A stretch of 64,000 bases of DNA from Kribbella sp. NBC_00382 (GCF_036067295.1 NZ_CP107954.1:2914001-2978000), one strand, 5' to 3'. Positions 1-8,790 are shown, counted from the stretch's first letter. Program-made: numbers and translations. Notes: generated from the sequence alone by a model not told the origin.

Positions 1-22
1 TCGGGACCTGAAGTCCCACCTG

Positions 23-826
23 ATGTCCGGCCGGATGGCCGCCGAGGCGCTCTCGTTCATCCGCGAGGACCGCGCAGCGGTCGATCCCCGGCCCGCCTCG
101 ACTGTGATCCTCACGCGCGACACGACGACCGGCCCTGAGGTCTACCTGTTGCGTCGGCAGCAGAGCATGGCGTTTGCGGCGGGGATGACTGTCTTCCCCG
201 GGGGCCGGGTCGATGCGACCGACTCTTCCATCGCGGACTCGTGGTCCGGGCCGTCCCCGGAGTGGTTCGGGGAACGGATGGGGTGCTCCGCGGAGGCGGC
301 TGCGGCTTATGTGGCGGCTGCAGTGCGCGAGACCTTCGAGGAGTCCGGCGTCCTCCTGGCCGGCCCAGACGCTCAGTCGGTGGTCAGCGACACCACCGGC
401 GACGACTGGGAGGCTGACCGGGTCGCGCTGGAAGGCAGGGCGCTCGGGTTCGCCGACTTCCTGCACAACCGAGGGCTGGTACTCCGGGCCGACCTGCTCG
501 GCGTCTGGGCGCACTGGATCACCCCCGAGTTCGAGCCGCGACGCTACGACACCCGCTTCTTCGTCGCCGCGCTCCCGGCCGGCCAGGTCACCCGCGACGT
601 GACCAGCGAGTCCGACCAGGTCGCCTGGATGCCCCCTGCCGAGGCAGTACGCGCAGTGGACGCCGGGGAGATGCTCATGCTCCCGCCCACCTACCTCTGC
701 TGCAACGACTTGATCCCGTACGCCGCTGTGCCCGAAATCCTCGCTGCGTCGACCGACCGGGAGATCCGCCCGATCATGCCGACCGTGCGGATCGAGAACG
801 ACCAGGCCTACCTGGAGACGACATGA
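23..826 (+). CDS. Nudix hydrolase (NUDT19-like)
   Basis: Predicted nucleoside-diphosphate-linked (often CoA-type) pyrophosphatase. Residues about 25-130 hold the Nudix fold; the FPGGRVD turn and the helix with AAVRETFEESGV form a Nudix box split by an insertion, as in the NUDT19/RP2p branch. The protein ends close after a conserved-looking C-terminal region (LPPTYLCCNDL). The stop overlaps the next start as ATGA, so it is co-transcribed with the MBL-fold gene. The frame stays open to the left edge of the window, so the true start may lie upstream of this ATG; no convincing ribosome binding site precedes position 23. The substrate cannot be told from sequence. Confidence 0.8.
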   Translation: MSGRMAAEALSFIREDRAAVDPRPASTVILTRDTTTGPEVYLLRRQQSMAFAAGMTVFPGGRVDATDSSIADSWSGPSPEWFGERMGCSAEAAAAYVAAAVRETFEESGVLLAGPDAQSVVSDTTGDDWEADRVALEGRALGFADFLHNRGLVLRADLLGVWAHWITPEFEPRRYDTRFFVAALPAGQVTRDVTSESDQVAWMPPAEAVRAVDAGEMLMLPPTYLCCNDLIPYAAVPEILAASTDREIRPIMPTVRIENDQAYLETT

Positions 827-1611
827 CAGCCGAGCAGGTCACCGCCTACGCGTCGCGAGTACTTGCGGCGAACCCGGGTCCGATGACGCTGGAGGGCACC
901 AACACCTGGATCCTCAGGGCCCCAGACGCCGACACTGCCGTCGTGGTGGACCCGGGGCCGATGCTGGTCGACCACCTGCAGGCTGTGCTCGACGCAGTCG
1001 CGGAGTACGGGTGCAGTGTCTCCACAGTGCTGCTCACCCACGGGCATTTCGACCACTCGGAGGGTGCTGCGTGGTTCGCCTCGCAGGCCAACGCTCCGGT
1101 GCGTTCGGTGGACCCTGCCTTCCGCATCCCCACTGACCACGCACATGGGCTCAACGAGGGCGACGTAATCACCTCGGGCGACCTGCGGATCGAAGTACTG
1201 CCGACTCCTGGCCACACGATGGACTCGGTCTGCTTCTGGCTCCCACAGGACGGCTCGCTGCTCACTGGCGACACGGTGCTCGGCCGCGGTACGTCGGTAG
1301 TCGCGCACCCCGACGGAGCGCTCGGCCCGTACCTGGAGTCGCTCGAAAGCCTCCGCGCCTTCGCCAACTCCCCAGCCGGCGTCGAGCGCCTCCTACCCGG
1401 CCACGGCCCGGTCATCACCGACCCGGGCGCAGTACTAACCCACTACCTCAACCACCGCAAAGAACGCCTCGACCAGGTCCGTACTGCAGTAGCTGACGGC
1501 TACACGACCCCCGAAGCGATCGTCCAACACGTCTACGCCGACGTCGACCCGATCCTCTGGCCAGCAGCCGAACGCTCAGTCCGAGCCCAGCTGGACTACC
1601 TCGACGACTAA
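823..1611 (+). CDS. MBL-fold metallo-hydrolase
   Basis: Metallo-beta-lactamase-fold hydrolase of 262 residues, resembling mycobacterial Rv3677c and the LACTB2 group. The metal-binding motif THGHFDH lies near residue 70, followed by the GHTMDS histidine motif and the LPGHGP motif near the C-terminus; the last 60 residues form a winged-helix-like tail (TTPEAIVQHVYAD). Likely binds two zinc ions and hydrolyses an ester, thioester or RNA-like bond; the substrate is unknown. It starts in a 4-bp overlap with the Nudix gene, and its 3' end overlaps the convergent crp gene by 4 bp, an arrangement recalling the M. tuberculosis crp region. Confidence 0.85.
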   Translation: MTAEQVTAYASRVLAANPGPMTLEGTNTWILRAPDADTAVVVDPGPMLVDHLQAVLDAVAEYGCSVSTVLLTHGHFDHSEGAAWFASQANAPVRSVDPAFRIPTDHAHGLNEGDVITSGDLRIEVLPTPGHTMDSVCFWLPQDGSLLTGDTVLGRGTSVVAHPDGALGPYLESLESLRAFANSPAGVERLLPGHGPVITDPGAVLTHYLNHRKERLDQVRTAVADGYTTPEAIVQHVYADVDPILWPAAERSVRAQLDYLDD

Positions 1612-2285
1612 CGCGCGCGGCGTTGGAGGCGTTCTATGTCGAGGAGGACGACGGAGCGGGGTTCGAGGCGGACCCAGCCGCGGGAGGCGAAATCGGCGAG
1701 GGCCTTGTTGACTGTCTCGCGGGAGGCGCCGACCAGTTGGGCGAGCTCCTCCTGGGTCAGGTCGTGGTGCACGTGGACGCCGTCGTCAGCGGTACGGCCG
1801 AAGCGGCTGGCCAGGTCGAGCAGGGCCTTGGCCACGCGGCCGGGGACGTCGGAGAACACCAGGTCTGCCACGACGTCGGACACCTTGCGAAGGCGGGAGG
1901 CCAGCTGGAGCAGCAGGCCGCGGGCCACCTCGGGGCGGCCGGCCAGCCAGCGGAGCAGCTCGTCGTGGGTCAGCGCCATCAATGAGGCGTCGGTGACGGC
2001 CGTGACGGTCGACTGGCGCGGTCCCGGGTCGAACAGGGACAGCTCGCCGAACATCTGACCCGGCCCGAGCACGGCCAGCAGGTTCTCGCGGCCGTCGGCG
2101 GAGGTCCGGCCGAGCTTGACCTTGCCCTCGACGACGACGAACAGCCGGTCGCCGGAGTCGCCTTCGTGGAACAGCACCTGCCCGCGGCGTAGCCGGCTCT
2201 CGGTCATCGACGCGGTGAGCGCGTCGGCTGCCTCGTCGTCCAGCTGGCTGAACAGCGGTGCCTGTCGGAGCACTGCGGCGTCCAC
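1608..2285 (-). CDS. crp: Crp/Fnr-family cAMP-responsive regulator
   Basis: Global transcription regulator of 225 residues. The N-terminal cyclic-nucleotide-binding domain (about residues 10-125) contains the phosphate-binding-cassette-like FGELSLFDPGPRQSTVTA segment, a long dimerisation helix follows, and the C-terminal winged helix carries LTQEELAQLVGASRETVNKAL as recognition region. Length and context match actinobacterial Crp/GlxR (Rv3676 in M. tuberculosis). Transcribed leftward and convergent with the MBL gene, with a 4-bp overlap at the ends. Assignment as Crp rather than another family member rests on the strongly conserved neighbourhood (nth, marP, acs nearby). No classical TGTGA-N6-TCACA site was noticed upstream of acs or the acetate permease genes. 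Confidence 0.88.
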   Translation of the reverse strand: MDAAVLRQAPLFSQLDDEAADALTASMTESRLRRGQVLFHEGDSGDRLFVVVEGKVKLGRTSADGRENLLAVLGPGQMFGELSLFDPGPRQSTVTAVTDASLMALTHDELLRWLAGRPEVARGLLLQLASRLRKVSDVVADLVFSDVPGRVAKALLDLASRFGRTADDGVHVHHDLTQEELAQLVGASRETVNKALADFASRGWVRLEPRSVVLLDIERLQRRAR

Positions 2286-2466
2286 GAATGGGCCTCCTCG
2301 GACCTGAACTGCGACTTACGAGAGGGTCAGGACCCCCCTCGGCGCCGGGCGGATCGCACCCGGTCGCCCCAAAACCGTAGCTCCTCCTGTCCACCCACCG
2401 CCACGTAGGCCCGCCGGGACTCGCCGGAGCACCCTCCTGCAGACCCCTGCGCAGTGAAGATGAGGA

Positions 2467-3354
2467 ATGCTCGATTGGCTGAGGAAGCGCCGCGCCCGTG
2501 CCCGTGCCGAGGCGGCGGAGGCTGCCCTGATCGAGCAGACGAGGCAGCTCGGAGCCCGGGCCAGAGGACTGGCCAAGCGGGGTCAGATCCGCGAGGCGGC
2601 CGGTGTGCTGAGCAACAGCGGCAACCCGCGGTCCGAGATCATGCTGGTCGGACTGCTCAAAGAGTTCGGCTACCCGGATCGGGCGATCACCATCGCGCAG
2701 TCCAGCGCCGACCCGGAGGTGCGCCGCATCCTGGACGGGCTCCTGCGGGAGCGCGGCGGCCGGCTCGCCCAGAGCTCGCTGCTCGCCACGCTGGACGGTA
2801 CTCAGCAGGAGCTGACGGAGGAAGCCGGCCACCTCCTGGAGGGTGGGCTGATCGACGAGGCGATCGAGCTGCTGAAGGCGAGTCGGCTCCCGGCCGACCG
2901 GACCCGGCTGGAGGCCCTTCTCGGCGAGCTCCACCGCACTGACGAGCTCAGGGACCTGCCGCCCCGCCCGCTCCGCGCCGGTCTCCAGCGGGTCGGGCGG
3001 GAAAAGCTGAGGAGCGTGCCCGAACCCGCTGGTCCGGAGGTCGAGACAGGGCAGGAGGTGGTTGATGGGGCTCAGGTGGCCGAGGCGATCGCGGAGCTGG
3101 GAAGCGTGGCCGACCCTGCCCGGAAGAACGCAGCGGGCCGGATCATCGACCGTCTGATCGGGCAACGGCGGATCGGCACGGCCATCGCGTTTGCCACGGT
3201 CCTGCTCAACGCCGGTGACGAATGGGCGGAGGCCTGGATTCCCCGGCCGCCGCTGGCACGGATCGGCGGGCGGGAGGTCACCCATCGGCAACTGCTGATC
3301 GCCGAGACGGTCACCGCCATCCGGAAGCTCCTGGACGGCTGCTCCGCCGGTTAA
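2467..3354 (+). CDS. Hypothetical protein, helical-repeat-like
   Basis: Not recognised. A soluble 295-residue protein, strongly charged at the N-terminus (MLDWLRKRRARARAEAAEAA), then predicted to be almost entirely alpha-helical with TPR-like pairs such as LAKRGQIREAAGVL, LLKEFGYPDRAITIAQ and LLEGGLIDEAIELLKASR. No signal peptide, membrane segment or catalytic motif is visible. The ATG follows a GAAGATGAGGA stretch that can serve as ribosome binding site. Divergent from crp across 181 bp. Codon use (GC-rich third positions) supports coding. Possibly a helical scaffold protein; function unknown. Confidence 0.65.
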   Translation: MLDWLRKRRARARAEAAEAALIEQTRQLGARARGLAKRGQIREAAGVLSNSGNPRSEIMLVGLLKEFGYPDRAITIAQSSADPEVRRILDGLLRERGGRLAQSSLLATLDGTQQELTEEAGHLLEGGLIDEAIELLKASRLPADRTRLEALLGELHRTDELRDLPPRPLRAGLQRVGREKLRSVPEPAGPEVETGQEVVDGAQVAEAIAELGSVADPARKNAAGRIIDRLIGQRRIGTAIAFATVLLNAGDEWAEAWIPRPPLARIGGREVTHRQLLIAETVTAIRKLLDGCSAG

Positions 3355-3375
3355 GTACGCAGTACGAGGGTGAGA

Positions 3376-3663
3376 ATGGCCGACGTCGACTACGCCGCGT
3401 ACTGCGATCTCCGGCTCGCCCTGCTCGCTCCGGACCGGGCCGAGCTCGCAGTAGCTTGCTGGACTGTCTATACGGACACGGCCCGGTACTTCGGGGACGA
3501 CCCGCCCACTGAGGCCGAGACCAAGCTGCAGCCGGAAGGTACTGCGATCACGGACCTGGCGGAGACCGTCAGGTTCATCGACGACCTGGCCTACGAGCTC
3601 AAAGCCCGCGACCTCCCGCGCCCCCACGGCCGGCACCTCGCCATCACGATCCCCATCCGGTGA
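3376..3663 (+). CDS. Hypothetical small protein
   Basis: Unrecognised protein of 95 residues, acidic and soluble, with no motif I can name. The ATG at 3376 is preferred over an in-frame GTG at 3370 because a GAGGGTGA sequence sits at the right distance before it. It begins 21 bp after the preceding hypothetical gene and probably shares its transcript. It ends 9 bp from the convergent carotenoid oxygenase gene. Confidence 0.5.
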   Translation: MADVDYAAYCDLRLALLAPDRAELAVACWTVYTDTARYFGDDPPTEAETKLQPEGTAITDLAETVRFIDDLAYELKARDLPRPHGRHLAITIPIR

Positions 3664-3672
3664 CGTCCAAAC

Positions 3673-5010
3673 TCACCCCGTACTTCCGTCGGCATCGGCG
3701 AGCCAGTTGCCGTGGAAGCCGTACGGGACCCGAACCGGCAAGTGGATGGTCGCGACCGGCGGTGCGGCCAGCTCGGTGGCGTCGACGATGACGAGATCGC
3801 TGGTACCGGTGGCCGCGTCGTGAACGTACGTCATCAGCCAGCCGTCGCCACCGGGCCGATCGTCAGCAGGTGCGAAGGCGGCCTCGCCAGGTGTACGACC
3901 CGGCCCGAACTCGTGTGAGCTGACCACGCCGTCCCGCAGGTCGTACCGAAGCAGCGCACTGGCTCCGGCCGGATGCGCGACCGTCGCCTGCCCGTGCCGG
4001 GAATCCAACCCGGCAAGGCGATCGTCGATCCGCGGGAACTCGGCCGCCCGGTCGTCGAGCTGCTCTTCTCGCACGAGGCCGGCCGTCAGGTCGATGGTCC
4101 AGCGCCACAGCGTCGCCTCGTGGTTCCGGCCGTCCTTCCTGAACAGCTCCGGATAACGCATGACATGCAGGACGATTTGCTCGTGCCCGTCCGGCCCGAC
4201 CTGGTCGTGAGCGTTGAGAGTGTGGAAGACGTAACACGGATCGATCGAGAACCAGCGAACAGCGCCGTGCGGGTCATCGCGTCGCAGTACGCCGAGCCGC
4301 GCGCCGTACCCGTCGTTCCAACGGAACGGCATCCCGGCACCCGACCGCACCGTCTCCAGGTCGAAGACCACCGGCAGGTCCATGAAGGCGACATGGCCGG
4401 CGGACAGGTGGAAGTCGTGGTTCATGGTCGCGGCGGGAACGTCGATCGGGCGGCTGATCACGAGCTCGCCAGTCGCGTCCGCGCGGTGGTAGGTCAGGTA
4501 CGGGGCGGTCAGGCTGTAGCCGAAGAAGTGCAGTTCGCCCGTGGTGGGACAGGTCTTCGGATGCGCGGTCATTGCCGTGCGCAACTTGCCGTCGAAGTCG
4601 TACGACCCGACCGTGTCCAGTTCGTTGGTGAGCTCGTACGGATACGAGGACTCGACCAGCGCCAGGGTGCGCCCGGCGTGCCGGACGACGTGCGTGTTGG
4701 CCGTCCCCGCCGTCAGGTCCAGGTTTCCCTCGGTGTCGTTGACCTTGGCGCCTGCGGTGAAGGTCGAGGTACGGACCCAGCGGTTGCGGTACGACACCGC
4801 CCGGCCGGCTTCGAGTCGTACGCCATGGACCATGCCGTCGCCGAAGAACCAGTGGCCCGAGGCGGCGTCGTGCGGATTCGGTCCGTTGCGGAGGTACCAG
4901 CCGGAGAGTGCGGGCGGGATCTGGCCGGTCACCGGCAGGTCGTACGCCGTGAGTTCCTGCTCGACCGGCGCGTAGTTGCCGGCCAGGTGCGGTGCGGGTG
5001 CGGTGGTCAT
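3673..5010 (-). CDS. Carotenoid oxygenase (RPE65/CCD family)
   Basis: Non-haem Fe(II) enzyme that cleaves carotenoids or related polyenes with O2; 445 residues from the chosen ATG. The seven-bladed-propeller family is recognisable from LSGWYLRNGPNPHD near the N-terminus, GDGMVHGVRLEAG, and four well-spaced histidine motifs that supply the iron ligands: MTAHPKTC, MNHDFHLS, YVFHTLNAHD and the C-terminal YGFHGNW. The frame is open 56 codons further upstream, but the ATG at 5010 gives a 4-bp ATGA overlap with the membrane-protein gene and begins where family similarity begins. The pair forms a leftward operon divergent from a PadR regulator. Substrate could be a carotenoid, apocarotenoid or stilbene. 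Confidence 0.9.
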   Translation of the reverse strand: MTTAPAPHLAGNYAPVEQELTAYDLPVTGQIPPALSGWYLRNGPNPHDAASGHWFFGDGMVHGVRLEAGRAVSYRNRWVRTSTFTAGAKVNDTEGNLDLTAGTANTHVVRHAGRTLALVESSYPYELTNELDTVGSYDFDGKLRTAMTAHPKTCPTTGELHFFGYSLTAPYLTYHRADATGELVISRPIDVPAATMNHDFHLSAGHVAFMDLPVVFDLETVRSGAGMPFRWNDGYGARLGVLRRDDPHGAVRWFSIDPCYVFHTLNAHDQVGPDGHEQIVLHVMRYPELFRKDGRNHEATLWRWTIDLTAGLVREEQLDDRAAEFPRIDDRLAGLDSRHGQATVAHPAGASALLRYDLRDGVVSSHEFGPGRTPGEAAFAPADDRPGGDGWLMTYVHDAATGTSDLVIVDATELAAPPVATIHLPVRVPYGFHGNWLADADGSTG

Positions 5011-5564
5011 CGCGAGGCGCGGAGGGTAGCGGCCTTGGCCTGGATGTGGGCCACGTAGCGAAGGGTGAAGACCATCGGTACGACGAACCCGGCGACCTGT
5101 ACTACGGTCCGCCCGACCGACCCAGAATGCGCCAGCACCACGAGCGCGCCGGCCGCCAAGGCGAAGCAGACGGTCCATACGGCCGTGATGATGACGTTGG
5201 TGCGGACGAAGAGCGGCTGGGCCCAGTACTCACGCGGAGTGGTCTGCTTGGCGATGCCCAGTGTGAAGGGCTTGCGAATGGCCAGCGAGATCCCGGCGAT
5301 GACGGCCAGCGTGCCGGACGAGAGGGCCGCCGCGTACGGGTGCAGTCCGCTGTCCGGGCTGGTGAACGCCACCGCCGTGATGAAGGCGAAGAAGATCGCC
5401 GAGCCGATCTCGATGATCAGCGCGTCGAGCGTGCGGCCGGCCCGGATCTGCTGGGCGACCAGGCCGACGGAGAGGACCAGAGCGATCAGTGCCGCCCAGT
5501 TCCAGTGCGCCGACGGGATGAGCGCGTAGACGATCCACGGGGCGAAGGTCCGGAGGTAGGACAT
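5007..5564 (-). CDS. Polytopic membrane protein of unknown function
   Basis: An integral membrane protein of 185 residues with about five to six hydrophobic helices (for example WAALIALVLSVGLV, AIFFAFITAVAF, TNVIITAVWTVCFALAAGALVVLAH, VVQVAGFVVPMVFTL). No family recognised. It is the first gene of a two-gene operon with the carotenoid oxygenase, overlapping it by 4 bp, so it may act on or export the lipophilic substrate or product; that is inference. The start lies about 36 bp from a repeated operator shared with padR. Confidence 0.7.
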   Translation of the reverse strand: MSYLRTFAPWIVYALIPSAHWNWAALIALVLSVGLVAQQIRAGRTLDALIIEIGSAIFFAFITAVAFTSPDSGLHPYAAALSSGTLAVIAGISLAIRKPFTLGIAKQTTPREYWAQPLFVRTNVIITAVWTVCFALAAGALVVLAHSGSVGRTVVQVAGFVVPMVFTLRYVAHIQAKAATLRASR

Positions 5565-5599
5565 GAGCGGGTGCTCCCTGGTTGATGAGCTTCCAAATC

Positions 5600-5650
5600 T
5601 GACATGTCAAAAGTAGAAGGTCTGATCTGGACATGTCAAGAGTGGAAGGT
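5600..5650. promoter_or_regulatory. Duplicated PadR operator candidate
   Basis: Two direct copies of a 21-bp unit, at 5601-5621 and 5630-5650, differ at only two positions and are spaced 29 bp apart. Each begins with GACATGTCA; the first sits in a perfect 10-bp palindrome (TGACATGTCA, 5600-5609). The block fills most of the gap between the divergent padR and membrane-protein/oxygenase genes, and the second copy ends with the AAGGT in front of the padR start. PadR-family operators typically contain ATGT/ACAT half-sites, so binding by the adjacent PadR is the simplest reading. Confidence 0.65.
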
Positions 5651-5655
5651 AAGCT

Positions 5656-6180
5656 GTGGACATGAGCCTGCGACACGCCCTGCTCGGACTGCTGGTCGAT
5701 CATCCGGCCAGCGGCTACGACCTGCTGAAGGCCTTCGACACCTCACTCGCCAACGTCTGGCCGGCCACTCAGAGCCAGATCTACGGCGAGCTCACCAAAC
5801 TCGCCGACGCCGGCCTGATCGTCGTCTCGGAGCAAGGCCCGCGCGGCCGCAAGGAGTACACGCTGGCCGACACCGGCCTGGCCGAGCTCCGGCACTGGCT
5901 GACCGAGACCGAGCCGCAGCGAACCACCCGCAGCGACGTCCTGCTCCGGGTGTTCTTCCTGGGTGTGCTCACTCCCCAGCAAGCCCGCGACTACCTGGCC
6001 GGCCAGGCGGTCCACGCCGCCGAGCTGCACGCGAAACTCAAGGCGCTCGATGACGCGGTCGACTGGGACGACGAGGACCTGTCCGTCTACGGCCGGATCG
6101 CGCTGGAGTACGGCCAGCGCTTCACCGCGATGCAGCAGGAGTGGGCCGAGTGGGCCCGCACCCAGGTCAAGACCAGGTGA
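5656..6180 (+). CDS. PadR-family transcriptional regulator
   Basis: A 174-residue repressor with an N-terminal winged helix (LRHALLGLLVDHPASGYDLLKAF ... QSQIYGELTKLADAGLIVVSEQGPRGRKEYTLADTG) and a C-terminal helical dimerisation domain of the Vir_act_alpha_C type. Start taken at GTG 5656, six bases after GAAGG; ATG 5662 is the alternative. It lies divergent from the membrane protein/carotenoid oxygenase operon with a repeated palindrome between them, so it probably represses that operon and itself, and would respond to a small hydrophobic or phenolic ligand. Confidence 0.88.
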   Translation: MDMSLRHALLGLLVDHPASGYDLLKAFDTSLANVWPATQSQIYGELTKLADAGLIVVSEQGPRGRKEYTLADTGLAELRHWLTETEPQRTTRSDVLLRVFFLGVLTPQQARDYLAGQAVHAAELHAKLKALDDAVDWDDEDLSVYGRIALEYGQRFTAMQQEWAEWARTQVKTR

Positions 6181-6204
6181 AGGCCGGGTGAGGGCCCACT
6201 CGGG

Positions 6205-6654
6205 TCAGAGCAGCAGGAGATGCGATCCCCAGTTGTAGACCCGGGAGGACGAATCAGTGGAACCGATGTAGTTGGTGGTGGTCACATCGGCCTCGTTGCC
6301 CGCCGAGCCTCGGAGCCAGGTGGTTTCTTCGTACTTCGAGACGTTGTAGCTGTACTTCCCGACCACCTGGATGCAGGTGGTCCAGATATAGGTGTCAGCC
6401 CTCAGGGGGATGGTGCGCGATCCCCATTCGTCCCACCGGTCGACGAAGATCGACCAGTAGTAGTTGCCTTTGGCAAGGTGAATGGTGCGCTGGGCACAGA
6501 CCTGCGGAGAACCCACTGGCGCGTTCCAGGTCAGGTAGGTGTTCTTGGACAGATAGGCCCCGTCGTCGGCGAACGCCGGCACGGTAGAGGTGGCGAGACC
6601 GGTCACCGTCGTGATCAAGGCGATGGCGGTCAGGAACTTGCGGCGGATGAGCAT
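6205..6654 (-). CDS. Secreted small protein of unknown function
   Basis: A 149-residue exported protein. The chosen ATG opens a Sec signal peptide: basic MLIRRK, hydrophobic FLTAIALITTVTGLATSTV, and an AFA cleavage site before DDG. The mature part (about 120 residues) is rich in Trp, Tyr, Thr and Ser and contains two cysteines (PQVCAQ and WTTCIQ) that could form a disulfide; the spacing of aromatic strands suggests a small beta-sandwich. The frame runs open 59 codons further upstream, into the start of the divergent response regulator, but that part does not look coding. No family recognised. Confidence 0.7.
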   Translation of the reverse strand: MLIRRKFLTAIALITTVTGLATSTVPAFADDGAYLSKNTYLTWNAPVGSPQVCAQRTIHLAKGNYYWSIFVDRWDEWGSRTIPLRADTYIWTTCIQVVGKYSYNVSKYEETTWLRGSAGNEADVTTTNYIGSTDSSSRVYNWGSHLLLL

Positions 6655-6759
6655 GCGACGAGTCTGCGGCCCGTACGGAGCCGGGGACAGAGACGTGCTC
6701 ACCTTCTTGGTTGTGAAGATCTCATGCGTGCTGACGAGTCTCGTGAAAGGGGACGCGGC

Positions 6760-7362
6760 GTGATCCGGGTACTGCTGGCCGACGACATGAAACTGTTCCG
6801 GGCCGCCCTGAGGAACCTGCTCGAGCAGCACGACTTCGAGGTCGTCGCCGAGATCTACTGCGGTGACCTGATCGTGCCGACCGCGCTCGAACTGCGCCCG
6901 GACGTCGCCGTGATCGACATCGAGATGCCCGGTCAGGACGGTTTGGCTGCCGCCGCGGCGCTACGTGCGGAGCTTCCCGAATGCCGGACCCTGATCCTGA
7001 CCGCCTCGGCCAGCCCCGCGAACCTGCACCGGGCGCTGAGTGCGCAAGCGGCCGGTTTTCTGAGCAAGGACGTCTCACCCGGCGCTCTCGCCGAAGCGAT
7101 CAGGAAGGTCGCCGCGGGATTCCAGGTGGTCGATCCGCAGGTCGCCGCCGCGGCCCTCCGGCTGCCTCCCAACCCGCTGACGCCTCGCGAGGCCGACGTA
7201 CTGCGGCTGTCTGCCGGTGGCTCGGCGGCGGGGCAGATCGCGGCGGACCTGTTCATCTCCACCGCCACGGTCCGGAACTATCTCAGCTCGATCGTGGCCA
7301 AGCTGCATGCCCGTACCCAGCTGGACGCCGTCCGGATCGCCGTCGACGCGGGCTGGATCTGA
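6760..7362 (+). CDS. NarL/FixJ-type response regulator, orphan
   Basis: Two-component response regulator of 200 residues. The receiver domain (about 1-120) has the acidic pair ADD near the N-terminus, the phosphoacceptor in AVIDIEMPGQDG, the switch Thr/Ser region LILTASASP and the conserved Lys in FLSKDVSPG. The LuxR-type HTH (LTPREADVLRLSAGGSAAGQIAADLFISTATVRNYLSSIVAKL) is complete. GTG 6760 is chosen because AAAGGGGAC lies just upstream and similarity begins there; the frame is open much further left without coding signal. No histidine kinase gene adjoins it, so its partner is elsewhere. The divergent neighbour is a small secreted protein and may be a target. Confidence 0.88.
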   Translation: MIRVLLADDMKLFRAALRNLLEQHDFEVVAEIYCGDLIVPTALELRPDVAVIDIEMPGQDGLAAAAALRAELPECRTLILTASASPANLHRALSAQAAGFLSKDVSPGALAEAIRKVAAGFQVVDPQVAAAALRLPPNPLTPREADVLRLSAGGSAAGQIAADLFISTATVRNYLSSIVAKLHARTQLDAVRIAVDAGWI

Positions 7363-7414
7363 CCGACAGGGCCGCCGCCGGAATCTGTAGGTGGACGGAC
7401 GTAGGCTGGCCTTT

Positions 7415-8182
7415 ATGCCGACCCAGCGTGTCGAGGCCCTGGCCTCTGTGGAACCCCCGATCAAGCTGCCGCGGAAGGCTCCGGTCTTCGTCGACGAGAC
7501 CTCCACCCAGCTGGTGCGGCGGGCCCGCAAGATGCACAAGGTGCTGACCGACACCTACCCGGACGCTCACTGCGAGCTCGACTTCACCACACCGCTCGAG
7601 CTGTTGGTCGCCACCATCCTGTCGGCCCAGACCACCGACGTCACGGTGAACAAGGTGACCCCGACGCTGTTCGCGAAGTACCCGGACGCGATCGCGTACG
7701 CCGAGGCCGATCGCGAGGAGATGGAGGCGATCCTCAAGCCGACCGGCTTCTTCCGGGCCAAGACGAACAGCCTGCTCAAGCTCGGTCAGGCCCTCGTCGA
7801 CGACTACGACGGCATCGTGCCGAACAAGCTGGAGGAGCTGGTCAAGCTCCCCGGTACCGGCCGGAAGACGGCGAACGTCGTGCTGGGCAACGCTTTCGGC
7901 ATCCCCGGGATCACCGTCGACACGCATTTCGGCCGGCTGGTCCGCCGGTTCGGCTGGACCACCGAGGAGGACCCGGTCAAGGTCGAGCACATCATCGGCG
8001 ACCTGTTCCCGAAGAAGGACTGGACGATGCTGTCGCACCGGCTGATCTTCCACGGCCGCCGTCGCTGCCACGCCAAGAAGCCGGCCTGCGGCGCCTGTCC
8101 GATCGCGCAGTGGTGCCCGTCGTACGGCACCGGCCCGACCGACCCCGACCTGGCCGCGAAACTGGTGAAGACCCCAGCGTGA
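7415..8182 (+). CDS. nth: Endonuclease III (DNA glycosylase/AP lyase)
   Basis: Base-excision repair enzyme for oxidised pyrimidines, 255 residues from the ATG. The helix-hairpin-helix [14 protein letters not shown] carries the catalytic Lys (about K151), the catalytic Asp is in VDTHFGRL (about D169), and the [4Fe-4S] loop has the exact C-x6-C-x2-C-x5-C spacing (C218, C225, C228, C234). First gene of a four-gene unit with the TlpA-like lipoprotein, a Nudix hydrolase and MarP, each joined by a 4-bp GTGA overlap, the same order as Rv3674c-Rv3671c in M. tuberculosis. Confidence 0.96.
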   Translation: MPTQRVEALASVEPPIKLPRKAPVFVDETSTQLVRRARKMHKVLTDTYPDAHCELDFTTPLELLVATILSAQTTDVTVNKVTPTLFAKYPDAIAYAEADREEMEAILKPTGFFRAKTNSLLKLGQALVDDYDGIVPNKLEELVKLPGTGRKTANVVLGNAFGIPGITVDTHFGRLVRRFGWTTEEDPVKVEHIIGDLFPKKDWTMLSHRLIFHGRRRCHAKKPACGACPIAQWCPSYGTGPTDPDLAAKLVKTPA

Positions 8183-8790
8183 GCAAGCCATCCAGCCCCC
8201 GTACTACGTTCCGCCGCGCCGCTCTGATCGGCGCCGTGGCGGCGTTCGGGTTGCTGGTGGCTGCGTGTGGCGACCAAAAAGCAGAGGTCAAACCACAGGC
8301 CGATGCAACCGTCGCCGGCGCCGATCAGTTGGCGCCCTGCCCGAGTGTCGAGTCCCGACCGCCGGTGGCCAACGCGCTGCCGGATGTCAGCCTGCCCTGT
8401 CTCGGCGACGGCCCCGACATCCGCCTGAGCAACCTTCGCGGCCCCTTGCTGGTCAACGTATGGGCCCAGTGGTGCGGACCGTGCCGCAAGGAAGCGCCGT
8501 ACCTGGCTGAGCTCCATGTCAAAGCGGGGGACAAGGTCAAGATGATCGGCATCGACTACATCGACACCCGCCCCGACCTGGCGGTGAGGTTCGCGGTCGA
8601 ACAGAAGTGGGACTACCCGCATGTGGCCGACCGGGACAAGCAGATCCAGCAGGGACTCAAGATCGGCGGGCCGCCGTTGACCGCCTTCGTCGACGCGAAG
8701 GGCGCGGTCGTCTACGTGCACCGCGCGCCGTTCACATCCCAGCAGGAGCTGGATCAGCTGGTACGCGAGAAGCTGGGAGTGACCTGGTGA
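8179..8790 (+). CDS. TlpA/ResA-like thioredoxin-fold lipoprotein
   Basis: Membrane-anchored extracytoplasmic thiol-disulfide oxidoreductase of 203 residues. GTG 8179 overlaps the nth stop and gives a lipoprotein signal with lipobox LVAAC (Cys about 30). The redoxin domain contains WCGPC (about C99/C102) and the cis-Pro region [11 protein letters not shown] second Cys pair candidate lies before the domain (APCPSV and LPCLGD). Homologous in position to Rv3673c. Likely supplies or removes disulfides for envelope proteins; the neighbouring MarP contains two cysteines that would form such a bond. Confidence 0.9.
   Translation: MSKPSSPRTTFRRAALIGAVAAFGLLVAACGDQKAEVKPQADATVAGADQLAPCPSVESRPPVANALPDVSLPCLGDGPDIRLSNLRGPLLVNVWAQWCGPCRKEAPYLAELHVKAGDKVKMIGIDYIDTRPDLAVRFAVEQKWDYPHVADRDKQIQQGLKIGGPPLTAFVDAKGAVVYVHRAPFTSQQELDQLVREKLGVTW

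Noticed and set aside
1786..3636. 616-codon frame on the minus strand
   Set aside because: Runs antisense across the 2467 gene and in the wrong frame over crp; composition is Arg/Gly/Pro-rich shadow coding.
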